Assembly: GCF_965199065.1 (NCBI RefSeq)
Contig: NZ_CBDAQN010000003.1
Location: 806,001 to 870,000 of the forward strand
Source: Acidisoma sp965199065
Lineage (GTDB): Bacteria; Pseudomonadota; Alphaproteobacteria; Acetobacterales; Acetobacteraceae
Length of the DNA stretch: 64,000 nucleotides
Direction of reading: 5' to 3'
The notes under the pieces are model-generated. The model searched no databases. It worked only from the letters and a program-made list of their open reading frames with translations, and had not been told where the DNA came from. Shown piece by piece: positions 8,601 through 17,572 of this stretch; the stretch's first letter is position 1; every line of letters starts with the position of its first letter. Position numbers and translations under genes: made by a program.

Positions 8601-9614
8601 GTGCGAGGCGTGATATCTGCCAATACCATGCCATTAGATCGCATCTCCCATTCGCATCGGCACGTCAGTCTGGCACTGATCCCGGCCAGCGTCCGGGTGC
8701 GCGCCGTGCTGGCAATGATCGCCGTCATGCTGCCTTTCATGGCTCTGCTGATTGTCACGTTTCGCAGCGAGTATGGCGCGGCCACGGTGCTTCAGCAGGA
8801 TGGCCACTCTGCCCTCCTGACCGCCGCCTACACCCACATCGCGATCATCGGCATCCTGGCCAGCCTCTGGATCGTGACCGTGGTTCTGGTCACGCTCCGG
8901 ACGGTCGAGGCGCGTGTGCTGCGTCCGCTGCGCCACGTGACACACGTCGCTTCCCGGCTGGCGGAGGGTGAACTCGGCTCTCGTGTCGACGTGGGCCTTA
9001 TGCGGATGATCGACATGCGGAGGCTGGCGACGACGGTCAACGTCATGGCCGAGATCCTCGAGAAGCTCGCTTTGACCGACAGCCTGACCTCCGTCGCCAA
9101 CCGGAGGCAGTTCGATGCGGCCATTGCAGGCGAACTCAAGCGATCGACGCGGATGAAGAAGGGGCTGGCGCTCCTCATCATCGATGTGGACAAGTTCAAG
9201 GATTACAACGACCTTTATGGCCATGCCGCCGGTGACATGTGCCTCCAGCGGATCGCCGAGGCGCTGCAGAGCACGGTCCAGCGGCCGAGCGATCTCGTTG
9301 CCCGCTATGGCGGCGAGGAGTTCGTCGTCCTGCTCCCCGATACCGACGCGTCCGGCGCCCATGCCGTCGCCTCGGACCTCCTCGAGGCCGTGCGTGGCCT
9401 GAACATTGCCCATGCGGCCTGGGGACGCGGCATCGTCACCGTCAGCATTGGGTTCGCCGTGTCATCTCCCACGTCTGCGATGGACGCGGGCAGGCTCATC
9501 GAGCGGGCGGACCAGGCGCTCTATGCCGCCAAGCAGGCCGGACGTGACCGCGCCCTCATGAATGAGACGATGAACTTCCCGGCGGTCAGCGCGCGGCCCA
9601 AGCTAGTGTCCTAG
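8601..9614 (+). CDS. Membrane diguanylate cyclase (GGDEF)
   Basis: Makes cyclic di-GMP from two GTP. The N-terminal third has two hydrophobic segments (VLAMIAVMLPFMALLIV and IAIIGILASLWIVTVVLV) separated by a short periplasmic loop, then a HAMP-like linker, then the GGDEF domain from LTDSLTSVANRRQFD. The active site is GGEEF, and an RPSD inhibitory site lies exactly five residues before it, so product feedback is expected. The GTG at 8601 gives 337 residues; an ATG at 8628 (MPLDRISH) is an alternative and neither has a clear ribosome site. Its stop codon shares the tetranucleotide CTAG with the stop of the convergent gene. Confidence 0.9.
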   Translation: MRGVISANTMPLDRISHSHRHVSLALIPASVRVRAVLAMIAVMLPFMALLIVTFRSEYGAATVLQQDGHSALLTAAYTHIAIIGILASLWIVTVVLVTLRTVEARVLRPLRHVTHVASRLAEGELGSRVDVGLMRMIDMRRLATTVNVMAEILEKLALTDSLTSVANRRQFDAAIAGELKRSTRMKKGLALLIIDVDKFKDYNDLYGHAAGDMCLQRIAEALQSTVQRPSDLVARYGGEEFVVLLPDTDASGAHAVASDLLEAVRGLNIAHAAWGRGIVTVSIGFAVSSPTSAMDAGRLIERADQALYAAKQAGRDRALMNETMNFPAVSARPKLVS

Positions 9615-10102
9615 AAGCCGCCCGGCGGGACGATGAGCTTCGGCCGCGGAGCCCGGCGGCCCGCCTGGATCGCAGCGTCCAGCGCCGCCAGAAAGCGCGA
9701 GCGGTCTTCCTTGGTGAGCGAAGCCGGCCCGCCCGTGTTGATGCCCGTCGCGCGCAGATGCTCGGCGACCGCGCGCCCGGCAAGGGCACTGCCGATGTTG
9801 TCCGCCGTCCAATGATGGCCCTTGGGCGACAAAGCCCGCGCATCCTTCGCGAGGCAGCGGGAGGCGAGAGGAATGTCCGAGGTGATGCACACGTCGCCCG
9901 CCGCGATCCGGTCGGCGATCCAGTCGTCGGCGACATCGGCCCCGGCCTCGACCGTGACCATCTCGACATTCGGACGTCCGGTTGGCCGGATTGGACGCGA
10001 GCCGTTGGCGACGACAAAAACGCGAAGGCCGAGCCTGTCAGCTACGCGATACACCTCCTCGCGCACCGGACAAGCATCACCGTCGATGTAGAGGATCGTC
10101 AT
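9611..10102 (-). CDS. YaiI/YqxD-family protein (UPF0178, DUF188)
   Basis: Conserved 163-residue protein of unknown biochemical function, with a PIN-like nuclease fold suggested for the family. Recognisable are the N-terminal ILYIDGDACPVREEVYRVA, the central GDVCITSDIPLASRCL and the SPKGHHWTADNI block, all characteristic. Acidic residues D8, D10 and those of TSDIPL could bind metal. It converges on the diguanylate cyclase gene with a 4-bp overlap and lies downstream of the liv operon, from which a strong hairpin separates it. Confidence 0.9.
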   Translation of the reverse strand: MTILYIDGDACPVREEVYRVADRLGLRVFVVANGSRPIRPTGRPNVEMVTVEAGADVADDWIADRIAAGDVCITSDIPLASRCLAKDARALSPKGHHWTADNIGSALAGRAVAEHLRATGINTGGPASLTKEDRSRFLAALDAAIQAGRRAPRPKLIVPPGGF

Positions 10103-10167
10103 GTAACGAGATTTAGGCGGCGCGCGGGATTGGCGGAGCGGCCGCGCGCAACAATAAACAGCAAGCG

Positions 10168-10187
10168 GCGCTTTTTGAGAAAAGCGC
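10168..10187 (-). terminator. Hairpin at the 3' end of the liv operon
   Basis: Perfect 8-bp inverted repeat GCGCTTTT / AAAAGCGC with a TGAG loop, beginning about 15 bp after the livF stop codon on the minus strand. It is preceded by an AAGTTTTTGCG tract. No long U tract follows, so it may terminate weakly or protect the 3' end. A related element lies after sufB (36622-36641). Confidence 0.5.
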
Positions 10188-10201
10188 GCAAAAACTTCCG
10201 C

Positions 10202-10924
10202 TCATTCAGCCGCGACCTGCATCTCGCCCAGATAAGCCTCGCGGATTTGCTCGTTCTCGCGCAGCTCTGAGGCGAGACCGGATAACACGACCTGCCCGGT
10301 CTGCAGCACATAGGCGCGATGGGCGATCGACAAAGCCATGGCGGCATTTTGCTCGACCATGAAGATCGTCACGCCCTGGCGGTTGATCGTCTGGATGATC
10401 TCGAACGTCTGCTCGACGAACAGCGGAGACAACCCCATCGACGGCTCGTCCATGCAGATGAGCTTCGGCCGAGCCATCAGCGCCCGCCCGATGGCCACCA
10501 TCTGTTGTTCGCCGCCCGACAGCGTGCCGGCCTGCTGCTCCCGCCGCTCCTTCACGCGCGGGAACAAGGAATAAACCCGCTCCAGATCCTCGTCGAACTC
10601 CGGGCCGCGCTTGCGGGTGAAGGCGCCCATTTCGAGGTTCTCGTAAACCGTCATGCGCGGAAACAGCCGCCGCGCCTCCAGCACCGGCGCGATGCCCCGC
10701 TTCACGCGCTCGGCGGTGGAGAGTTTCTCGATGCGCTGGCCCTCGAAGATGACCTCGCCGCTGGTGGGCCGCACGATGCCCATGATGGTCTTCATGGTGG
10801 TCGACTTGCCGCAGGCGTTGCCGCCCAGCAGACAGATGATCTCGCCCTTGCCCAAGGTGTAGTTGACGTTCTTCAGAACGTGCAGATCGCCGTAGTACGT
10901 GTTGACGTTGCGGAACTCAAGCAT
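10202..10924 (-). CDS. livF: Branched-chain amino acid type ABC importer, ATP-binding protein LivF
   Basis: Cytoplasmic ATPase of 240 residues of the HAAT importer family. Walker A is GGNACGKST near residue 34, the signature is LSGGEQQMVAIGRAL and Walker B is LICMDEPSMGLSP, followed by the H-loop region FMVEQNA. It overlaps the 3' end of the LivM-LivG fusion gene by 8 bp and is the last gene of livK-livH-livMG-livF. The HAAT family also imports amides and urea, so the true substrate could be other than Leu/Ile/Val. Confidence 0.9.
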   Translation of the reverse strand: MLEFRNVNTYYGDLHVLKNVNYTLGKGEIICLLGGNACGKSTTMKTIMGIVRPTSGEVIFEGQRIEKLSTAERVKRGIAPVLEARRLFPRMTVYENLEMGAFTRKRGPEFDEDLERVYSLFPRVKERREQQAGTLSGGEQQMVAIGRALMARPKLICMDEPSMGLSPLFVEQTFEIIQTINRQGVTIFMVEQNAAMALSIAHRAYVLQTGQVVLSGLASELRENEQIREAYLGEMQVAAE

Positions 10925-13010
10925 GCGCGGCGGCTCCTCGGCCGAGATAGGCTTCGAGCACCGCCTCGTTGCGGCGAACCTCGTCGGGCAGGCCCTCGGT
11001 CAGCTTGTCGCCGTGATCGAGCACGACGACCTTGTCGGCGATACGCGTCACCACGTCCAGCTTGTGCTCGATGATGAGGATCGTCAGCCCCAGCGCGTGC
11101 AGGCCCTTGATCTGCTCGGCGAGTTCCAGCGACTCCGACGTGTTCATGCCCGCCGTCGGCTCATCCAGCAGGAGCAGGCGCGGCTTGGAGGCGAGCGCGC
11201 GCGAAATCTCGACCCGGCGACGGTTCGCGTAGGACAGCCCGACGACTGTCTGGCCGAGGCGCGGCACCAGCCGGTTGCCGAAAACGCGGGCGATTTCGAG
11301 GATCCAGGCGCGGGCCGCGATTTCCTCGGGCAGCTTCTTGGGCGAGCGCAGAATGGCCGAGATCGGCCCGGCCTTCAGCCGCGCATGTTGTCCGACCATG
11401 ATGTTCTCGGCGACGGTGAGCGTGCCGAACAGCCGGATGTTCTGGAAGGTCCGGGCGATGCCGAGCTTGAGGATATCGTGCGGCGGCAGGCCGATGATCT
11501 CCTGCCCGTTGAACAGGATGCTGCCCTCGGCCGCCTGCGTGAGACCGGTGATGGTGTTGAACAGCGTGGACTTGCCCGAGCCGTTGGGGCCGATGACGGC
11601 GACCACGCCGCCCGCCGGCACGGTGATGTTGACCTTGTTCAGGGCGACCAGACCGCCGAACCGCACCGTCACGTCCTTTATCTCGAGCATCGGAACCGCG
11701 CCGGCCTCGTGCCGGTAGCCGTCGCCGCCGATCTGCGACAGCGTCACGTCGCTGGCCCGCTTCTGCATCTGCACCGTCGCGTGCTGCTGCTCGAAGCTGA
11801 GCGCGCGCTGGCGGCGGTTGGCCGGAATGAGCCCCTGCCGGCGGTAGAGCATCATCAGCACCAGGATGATGCCGAACAGGAGTTCGCTCGCCTGGGTAAG
11901 GTCGACGGAACTCAGGTAGCTGTTGTGGATGGAATCCCCGAAGGCGTTGACCCACTGCGTGAGGTCGGCGAGGAACCACGTCTGAAGCAGTTGCAGCAGC
12001 ACGGCCCCGAGGACGACGCCCCAGACGCTGCCCAATCCGCCCAGCACGACCATGACCAGGATCATGACGGAGACCGGGAAGCCGAACATGTCGGGCGTCG
12101 CCGTCTGCAGCTTCGCTATGTAGAAGGTGCCGGACATGCCGGCGAAGCCCGCGCCGATGCCGAAGGCCAGCAGCTTGAAGCGGGTCAGGTTGATGCCCAT
12201 CGCGCTCGCCGCGATTTCGTCGTCGCGGATCGCCATCCAGGCGCGGCCAATGCGGCTGTCGCGCAGCCGCGTGCTCGCGAAGATGAGGAAGGCGACCAGC
12301 CCGATCCCGACATAGTAGTACGGTGTCGCGTCGATGCCGAAACGGTAGCTGAAGATGGTCGGGCTCGCGATGCCGTTGAGCCCGGCGGCGCCGTTGGTGA
12401 GGCCGGTCCAGTTGCGCGCAATGATCGGCACGATCTCGCCGAAGCCGAGCGTCACGATGGCGAGGTAGTCGCCCTTCAACCGCAGCGTCGGCGCGCCGAA
12501 CAGCACGCCGAAGAAGGCGGCGATGACGCCGGACAGCGGCAGCATGATCCAGAAGGAGACGGTGAAGTGGACGATTGCCGCGCCGTCCTGCACCACCTTG
12601 TGGACGAGGCCGAGGTAGGCGAAGGGCGCCCAGAAGCCGCTCCACGCCGGGGTGATCTGCCAGGAGGTCAGGATGCCGAAGGCATAGGCCCCGATTGCGA
12701 AGAAAGCGGCATAGCCGAGGTCGAGCAGGCCGCAGAAGCCGACGACGATGTTGAGGCCGAGGGCGAGGCAGGCATAGGCGGTGGCGTTGCCGGCGGCGTC
12801 GATGTTGGCCTGATCGCCGGTGATGAAGGGGAAGGCGAGCGCCAGCACCGCGACGAGCGTGATCGTTCCGACCCGCACCTGGGGCCGGTCGAACGGCGCT
12901 GCGAGCCAGTGCCATCGCGGCGGCGGCGCGCCCACGGTATGGAGCGCGTTGGTGTTCTCATGCCCGGGCTTGGCATCGGTGGGCGCGCTGGCCGTCTCCA
13001 TCGTGTCCAT
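10917..13010 (-). CDS. Fused LivM permease and LivG ATPase of a branched-chain amino acid type ABC importer
   Basis: One 697-residue polypeptide combines the second permease (about residues 50-385, with LivM hallmarks GLNIVVGFCGLLDLGYAAFFAIGAY spread over the first helices) and an ATPase (about 430-690). Walker A is GPNGSGKST, Walker B LLLLDEPTAGMN; the signature reads LSYANRRRVEISRAL, slightly divergent from the usual LSYGxQR. A charged linker of roughly 45 residues joins them. The ATG at 13010 is 12 bp after livH. Fusion enforces equal stoichiometry of one permease-ATPase pair while LivH and LivF remain separate. No frameshift or internal stop suggests assembly error; such fusions are known in alphaproteobacteria. 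Confidence 0.9.
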   Translation of the reverse strand: MDTMETASAPTDAKPGHENTNALHTVGAPPPRWHWLAAPFDRPQVRVGTITLVAVLALAFPFITGDQANIDAAGNATAYACLALGLNIVVGFCGLLDLGYAAFFAIGAYAFGILTSWQITPAWSGFWAPFAYLGLVHKVVQDGAAIVHFTVSFWIMLPLSGVIAAFFGVLFGAPTLRLKGDYLAIVTLGFGEIVPIIARNWTGLTNGAAGLNGIASPTIFSYRFGIDATPYYYVGIGLVAFLIFASTRLRDSRIGRAWMAIRDDEIAASAMGINLTRFKLLAFGIGAGFAGMSGTFYIAKLQTATPDMFGFPVSVMILVMVVLGGLGSVWGVVLGAVLLQLLQTWFLADLTQWVNAFGDSIHNSYLSSVDLTQASELLFGIILVLMMLYRRQGLIPANRRQRALSFEQQHATVQMQKRASDVTLSQIGGDGYRHEAGAVPMLEIKDVTVRFGGLVALNKVNITVPAGGVVAVIGPNGSGKSTLFNTITGLTQAAEGSILFNGQEIIGLPPHDILKLGIARTFQNIRLFGTLTVAENIMVGQHARLKAGPISAILRSPKKLPEEIAARAWILEIARVFGNRLVPRLGQTVVGLSYANRRRVEISRALASKPRLLLLDEPTAGMNTSESLELAEQIKGLHALGLTILIIEHKLDVVTRIADKVVVLDHGDKLTEGLPDEVRRNEAVLEAYLGRGAAAHA

Positions 13011-13022
13011 GATCCGGCTCCT

Positions 13023-13952
13023 TCAGGACTTGGTGGGCGCAAGGCGCCCGAGCAGGCCGGCGGGCCGGGCGATCAGCACCAGGACCAGCAGAGAGAAGAT
13101 GATGACGTCGGCCCATTTCGCGCCGACATACTGGCCGGCCATCGCCTCGATGAGGCCGATGATGATGCCGCCGATCATGGCGCCCGGGATGTTGCCGATG
13201 CCGCCGAGCACGGCCGCGGTGAAGGCGCGCAACCCGGAGGTGAAGCCGATGCCGAAATTGGTGAAGTTGTAGTAGAGGCCAAAGATGAACCCGGCGGCGC
13301 CGGCTAGCGCCGAGCCCAGGAAGAAGGCCGTCATGATGACGCGGTTGACGTTCACCCCCATCATGAGCGCGGCGTCCGGGTCCTGCGCCGTCGCACGCAT
13401 CGCCTTGCCGAGCTTGCTGCGCTGCACGAACATGTAGAGCCCGCCCATCAGCACCGCCGACATCACCCAGATGATGACCTGGAAGATCGTGACCTGAGCC
13501 GTGCCGAAGTGGAAGGTCAGCGACGGGATAGGGTTCGGGAAGTTTTTCGTGTTCGCGCCCATCGTCAGCATGACGGTGTTCGACAAGACGTAGGAGACGC
13601 CGATCGTCGTGATCATCGCCATCGGTCCCTGCACGCCCCGCAAAGGCCGCAGCGCCAGCCGTTCGATGATGACGCCCAGGAAGCCGCAGGCGGTCATAGT
13701 CACGATCAGGGTCACCAGCAGGACGCCCACGAGCGGTGCGCCGTGCAACAGAACCGATTGCCCGTCGAGCCCGAACAGGCTGAGCACGCCCATCGCAACG
13801 AACGAGCCGATCATGAAGACGTTGAAGTGGGAGAAGTTTATGAGCTCCAGGATGCCGTAGACGATCGTGAAGCCGAGTGCCAGCAGGGCATACATCGAGC
13901 CGAGGCTGAGCCCATTGATTATCTGTTGAAGGAGGAGATCGAAGGGGCTCAT
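13023..13952 (-). CDS. livH: Branched-chain amino acid type ABC importer permease LivH
   Basis: Inner-membrane permease of 309 residues with about eight hydrophobic helices. Typical LivH segments are the N-terminal QQIINGLSLGSMYALLALG, then TIVYGILELINFSHFNVFMIGSF, and the C-terminal FTAAVLGGIGNIPGAMIGG. It is the first permease gene after the substrate-binding protein gene, from which it is separated by 176 bp containing a strong hairpin. Confidence 0.93.
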   Translation of the reverse strand: MSPFDLLLQQIINGLSLGSMYALLALGFTIVYGILELINFSHFNVFMIGSFVAMGVLSLFGLDGQSVLLHGAPLVGVLLVTLIVTMTACGFLGVIIERLALRPLRGVQGPMAMITTIGVSYVLSNTVMLTMGANTKNFPNPIPSLTFHFGTAQVTIFQVIIWVMSAVLMGGLYMFVQRSKLGKAMRATAQDPDAALMMGVNVNRVIMTAFFLGSALAGAAGFIFGLYYNFTNFGIGFTSGLRAFTAAVLGGIGNIPGAMIGGIIIGLIEAMAGQYVGAKWADVIIFSLLVLVLIARPAGLLGRLAPTKS

Positions 13953-14084
13953 TTCGTTTTGATCCCGGCTCTATCAGAAGAAGGTAAATTGTGGCGTGGA
14001 CGCTTTGGCGTCTGTGTTCCACATGACGGTCGGGTTATCCGCACCGCGCAACCGATGGCCGCACCGTCGCGCGAGATATGGCCG

Positions 14085-14114
14085 CTGGAGCGTTCCGGCG
14101 TCAGAACGCTCCAG
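14085..14114 (-). terminator. Intercistronic hairpin between the binding-protein gene and livH
   Basis: Perfect 11-bp inverted repeat CTGGAGCGTTC / GAACGCTCCAG with an 8-base loop, 14 bp after the stop of the substrate-binding protein gene. No U tract follows on the minus strand. Such hairpins after binding-protein genes usually stabilise the upstream mRNA or attenuate read-through so that the binding protein is made in excess; that role is inferred. Confidence 0.6.
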
Positions 14115-14128
14115 CTTCATCGAAAAAC

Positions 14129-15367
14129 TCAGCTCTGCGGAGCCACACCGACGTACTTGAACTGGTGGTTCACGTCGTCGATCGGATAGGCCGGGTCGTG
14201 GACGATCTGGAAGACGCTGACGACGCGTTGCTTGATGTCGCCATTGGCGTCGAAGGAGACCGGCCCCTGTAGCGTATCGACCGTCGAATTGGCGATTGCG
14301 GTGCGAACGTTCTCGCGGTTCGGCGTCTGACCGGCGGCGATCACCTTCTTCAGCGCGGCGATGATGACGAGGACACCGTCATAGGCGGTGATGGCGTAGT
14401 CGTCGGGCTGCTCGTTGTAGGCCGAGGCGTAGGCGTTGATCCAGGCGGTGACCTTGGGGTCCGCGAGCGTGTGCGGGGAGGCATTCGTGATGTACCAGCC
14501 TTCCGCCGCTGGGAAGCCGGCACCCGTCGTGATGTCGGGCGAGTAGATGCCGTCGCCGCCGCCCTTCTTGATGTTCGGCACTGTCGCGTAGGACGCCTTG
14601 ACGACCTTGACGCCCGCCAGGGCAACGCCGCCGAAGTAGAGCGAGCTCGCGTTCAGCGACTTGATCTTGGTCATGACGGAGCTGTAGTCGGATGCGGTAG
14701 GGTCGAGACGGTCGCGCCCGAGTACCTTTACGCCCTTGGCCGCGGCCTGCTTCTGGAAGGCATCGGCGAGACCGACACCATAGGCGCCGCTGTCGTCGAG
14801 CACGTACACGTCCGGCACCTTGAGAACCTCGGCGTAGAAATTCGCCATGTTCGGGCCCTGGAAGGCGTCCGTCGTGACCGTGCGGAAGAAGACGGGCTTG
14901 CCGCCCGGCATGTACTGCGCGGCGAATTCGGGGTTGGTGAGGTCGGGGTTGGTCGCCGAGGGCGTGATGATGGTGAGGTTGCCCTCGCTGAGGATCGGCG
15001 TCATTGCCTTGGCGGCGCCGCTCATCTCAGGTCCGATAGCTGCGAGGACCTTCGGATTGGACACGAACTTGCGGGCGTTCGTCGCGGCCTGCGCCGGGTC
15101 ATACTGGCCGGCGGTCGCCGTGGCATCGTTGAGGACCAGACCCTTCAACGAATAGCCTGGGATTGCGCTGGCGTCGTTCGCCTGGCTGATGCCGAGCAAC
15201 GCGCCGTTCATGATGCGCTTGGCGCCGGCGGCGTCGCCTCCCGTAATCGGCAGGTCGATGCCGATGATGATGGTCTTGTCATCGGCTTCCGCGATGGTCG
15301 GCAGGCCGAACGCCGCCCCCAGCGCGGTGCCGGCGATCAGGCCTGCCGCGGAACGTCTCGTAATCAT
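14129..15367 (-). CDS. ABC importer periplasmic substrate-binding protein (Leu/Ile/Val-binding type)
   Basis: Secreted solute receptor of 412 residues for the LivH/LivMG/LivF importer. The N terminus MITRRSAAGLIAGTALGAA is a signal peptide and contains a twin-arginine, so Tat export is possible; cleavage is likely near TIAEA-DD. The mature part shows type-1 periplasmic binding fold features: GIDLPITGGDAAGAKRIMNGA, then IGPEMSGAAKAMTPIL and YVLDDSGAYGVGLADAF. The ATG follows GGGAG. The ligand is not determinable; the family takes branched-chain amino acids, urea or short amides. Confidence 0.9.
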   Translation of the reverse strand: MITRRSAAGLIAGTALGAAFGLPTIAEADDKTIIIGIDLPITGGDAAGAKRIMNGALLGISQANDASAIPGYSLKGLVLNDATATAGQYDPAQAATNARKFVSNPKVLAAIGPEMSGAAKAMTPILSEGNLTIITPSATNPDLTNPEFAAQYMPGGKPVFFRTVTTDAFQGPNMANFYAEVLKVPDVYVLDDSGAYGVGLADAFQKQAAAKGVKVLGRDRLDPTASDYSSVMTKIKSLNASSLYFGGVALAGVKVVKASYATVPNIKKGGGDGIYSPDITTGAGFPAAEGWYITNASPHTLADPKVTAWINAYASAYNEQPDDYAITAYDGVLVIIAALKKVIAAGQTPNRENVRTAIANSTVDTLQGPVSFDANGDIKQRVVSVFQIVHDPAYPIDDVNHQFKYVGVAPQS

Positions 15368-15513
15368 ATTTCAAATCTCCCAGGTCAAACGTGCACGCAT
15401 TGTTACGGCTGCGTCGAGGCCGTGCCCGGCCAAGCCAAGCAAGCATCGGGCCGTCGCCGAAGTCCAGCGAAAACAGCCCGTTTTGGCAGCGGTCCGTTCG
15501 CGCTCCAGTCCTA

Positions 15514-16548
15514 TCAGTGCTTGAACGCCTTGTCCCAGACCACGTAGCTGAAAGCGCCGGCAGGAGCCTTCGAAATGACAGGCGTGGATTTGGTCGACAG
15601 AAGCTCGTTTACCGTCCGCTGATAATCCGCCGGCTGCAGGTAGCCCCAGGGCGTGTTGCCGATGAGCTGCACGATGCCCGCCACCATGCGGGTCTGGTGT
15701 TGCTTTGTCAGCACGCCCGCCGTGTCGGCGGCAAGCAGGATGTTCACGGCCTCGGCCTGATGGGCAGAGGCATAGTCCCAGCCCTCTTTAGAGGCTTTCA
15801 GGAAACGCGCGAGCTTGTCCACGGACGCCGGATTGCTCAGCGACGACTGGCGCACGTAAAGCCCATCCTCCAGCGTCGCGACATGCTCGGCCTGATACTT
15901 GAAGACGATCAGCTGAGACGGCTTCATGCCTGCCTCGATCAACTGCCAATATTCGTTGTAGGACATCGTGGAGATGCAGGCGGCCTGCTTCTGAAGTAGC
16001 GGATCGACGTTGAAGCCTTGTTTCAGCACCGTCACGTCCGGCTTGGGGCCGTCGGTCGTGTAGCCGAGCTTCGCCATCCAGGACAGGAACGGATACTCGT
16101 TCCCCGAGAACCAGACGCCGAGGGTCTTGGCCTTGAAATCCGCGGGCGTCTTGATGCCGCTGTCGCGCCGGCAGGTCAGCTCCATGCCCGAATGCTGAAA
16201 GACCTGGGCGATGTTGACGATGGGCACGCCCTTCTCGCGCGTCGCCAGCGCAGAGGGCATCCAGTCGATGACGACATCCGCGCCGCCGCCGGCCAGCACC
16301 TGATCGGGGTTGATGTCGGGACCGCCGGGCTTGATCGTCACGTCGAGGCCGTCGGCTTTGTAGAACCCTTTGGCGAGCGCCACGTAGTAGCCGACAAACT
16401 GGCCCTGCGTCACCCATTTGAGCTGCAGCGTGAGGGCATCCGCCGCATGAGCCTTTTCTGCGGTCGCCGCCAGGAACGGCGCCATCGCGAACGCGAGCAG
16501 AAGGGCCACAGCGGCTGTAGCAAGCCGCCGCCTCAACCGTTGCATCAT
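15514..16548 (-). CDS. NMT1/THI5-type ABC importer substrate-binding protein
   Basis: Periplasmic receptor of about 344 residues. The preferred ATG at 16548 (MMQRLRRRL) has a GGAGG element 7 bp upstream; the frame opens earlier, at 16587, without one. A signal peptide (hydrophobic ATAAVALLLAFAMAPFL, cleavage near AHA-AD) precedes LKWVTQGQFVGYYVALAKGFY, the hallmark of the NMT1/THI5/SsuA group, and GLDVTIKPGGPDINPD. Members bind HMP-pyrimidine precursors, riboflavin or sulfonates. It is the last gene of the operon that begins with preT, so a pyrimidine or hydantoin ligand is a reasonable inference. Confidence 0.85.
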   Translation of the reverse strand: MMQRLRRRLATAAVALLLAFAMAPFLAATAEKAHAADALTLQLKWVTQGQFVGYYVALAKGFYKADGLDVTIKPGGPDINPDQVLAGGGADVVIDWMPSALATREKGVPIVNIAQVFQHSGMELTCRRDSGIKTPADFKAKTLGVWFSGNEYPFLSWMAKLGYTTDGPKPDVTVLKQGFNVDPLLQKQAACISTMSYNEYWQLIEAGMKPSQLIVFKYQAEHVATLEDGLYVRQSSLSNPASVDKLARFLKASKEGWDYASAHQAEAVNILLAADTAGVLTKQHQTRMVAGIVQLIGNTPWGYLQPADYQRTVNELLSTKSTPVISKAPAGAFSYVVWDKAFKH

Positions 16549-16618
16549 CACAGTCCCTCCACAGGAAGCCGCTGGGTGCGCTAGCACCGAGATTGCAGGA
16601 GCAAGTTTGATGCCGCCG

Positions 16619-17572
16619 CTATCTGCGTCGGCTTCGCAGAGACGGATGCCAGAAGGTCACCCGCCGCTCAACTGAAACGAGCACGGCGAAGCTGAGCGAA
16701 CCCGCCACCGCCGCGACAGCGATCGTCGCCCAGACGATGTCCAGGTTCATGCGAGCGGCCTCAGTCGAGATCCGGAAACCCATGCCCCTGATCGGGGTGC
16801 CGAAGAATTCAGCGACAACAGCACCAATGAGGGCAAGTGTCGAGTTGAGCTTCAAGGCGTTGAAGATCATCGGCATGGCAGCCGGCAGACGCAGCCGGAC
16901 CAGGGTCTGCCAATAGCCGGCGGCGTAGGTACGCATGAGGTCGCGCTCCATGGCGTCGGTCGCGGCAAGCCCCGCCCGCGTGTTCACGAGCATTGGAAAG
17001 ACCGTCATCAGAACGACCACGGCGGCCTTGGACGGCCAGCCGAAGCCGAACCACATGACCATGATCGGGGCGATGCCGATGATGGGCATGGCGCTGACGA
17101 GGTTGCCGACGGGGGTGAGGCCGCGCTGCAGAAAGGGCGAGCGGTCGATGCCGAGAGCCAGAAGGAAGCCGGCGCCGCAGCCGATGGCGTAGCCCGCCAG
17201 CACCGAGTGCAGGTAGGTCTGTTCGAAATCGATCCGCAGAACCGCCGCACTCCGCCAGATGGCGCGCGCGATGGCCGAGGGCGGCGGCAGGATGACGAAG
17301 GGGACATGCAGGCCCACCGCCAGCATTTCCCACAGCCAGATCACCAGGAGGCCGAACAGGATCGGCGACGCCAGCCGGTCCGCCCGCGTGTCGCCCCGCG
17401 CGAACAGCGACATGGCGGTCACCAGGAGCACCAGCCCGATCGCGGCCATGATCCAGGGCACGGTGCCGAAGCTGTCGACGTTCGTGCGCGCCAGCGTGCA
17501 GAACAGCAACGCCGCGGCTGCCATGATCCATTGCGAGCCGCCCCGCTGGTTCTCCCTGGCGACAGGCGCCAT
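16619..17572 (-). CDS. ABC importer permease (SsuC/ThiX type), second copy
   Basis: Inner-membrane permease of 317 residues. The frame is open further upstream, but the ATG at 17572 overlaps the stop of the first permease gene as TGATG, so translation is coupled and this start is preferred. About six hydrophobic helices are present; the EAA-loop equivalent that contacts the ATPase reads DLMRTYAAGYWQTLVRLRLPAAMPMIF. The C-terminal hydrophobic helix is followed by a basic tail. It probably pairs with the neighbouring permease as a heterodimer. Confidence 0.85.
   Translation of the reverse strand: MAPVARENQRGGSQWIMAAAALLFCTLARTNVDSFGTVPWIMAAIGLVLLVTAMSLFARGDTRADRLASPILFGLLVIWLWEMLAVGLHVPFVILPPPSAIARAIWRSAAVLRIDFEQTYLHSVLAGYAIGCGAGFLLALGIDRSPFLQRGLTPVGNLVSAMPIIGIAPIMVMWFGFGWPSKAAVVVLMTVFPMLVNTRAGLAATDAMERDLMRTYAAGYWQTLVRLRLPAAMPMIFNALKLNSTLALIGAVVAEFFGTPIRGMGFRISTEAARMNLDIVWATIAVAAVAGSLSFAVLVSVERRVTFWHPSLRSRRR

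Noticed and set aside
10899..13307. 802-residue open frame on the plus strand across the liv genes
   Set aside because: Antisense to livMG and livH, arginine/glycine-rich low-complexity composition and no domain; a GC-driven shadow.
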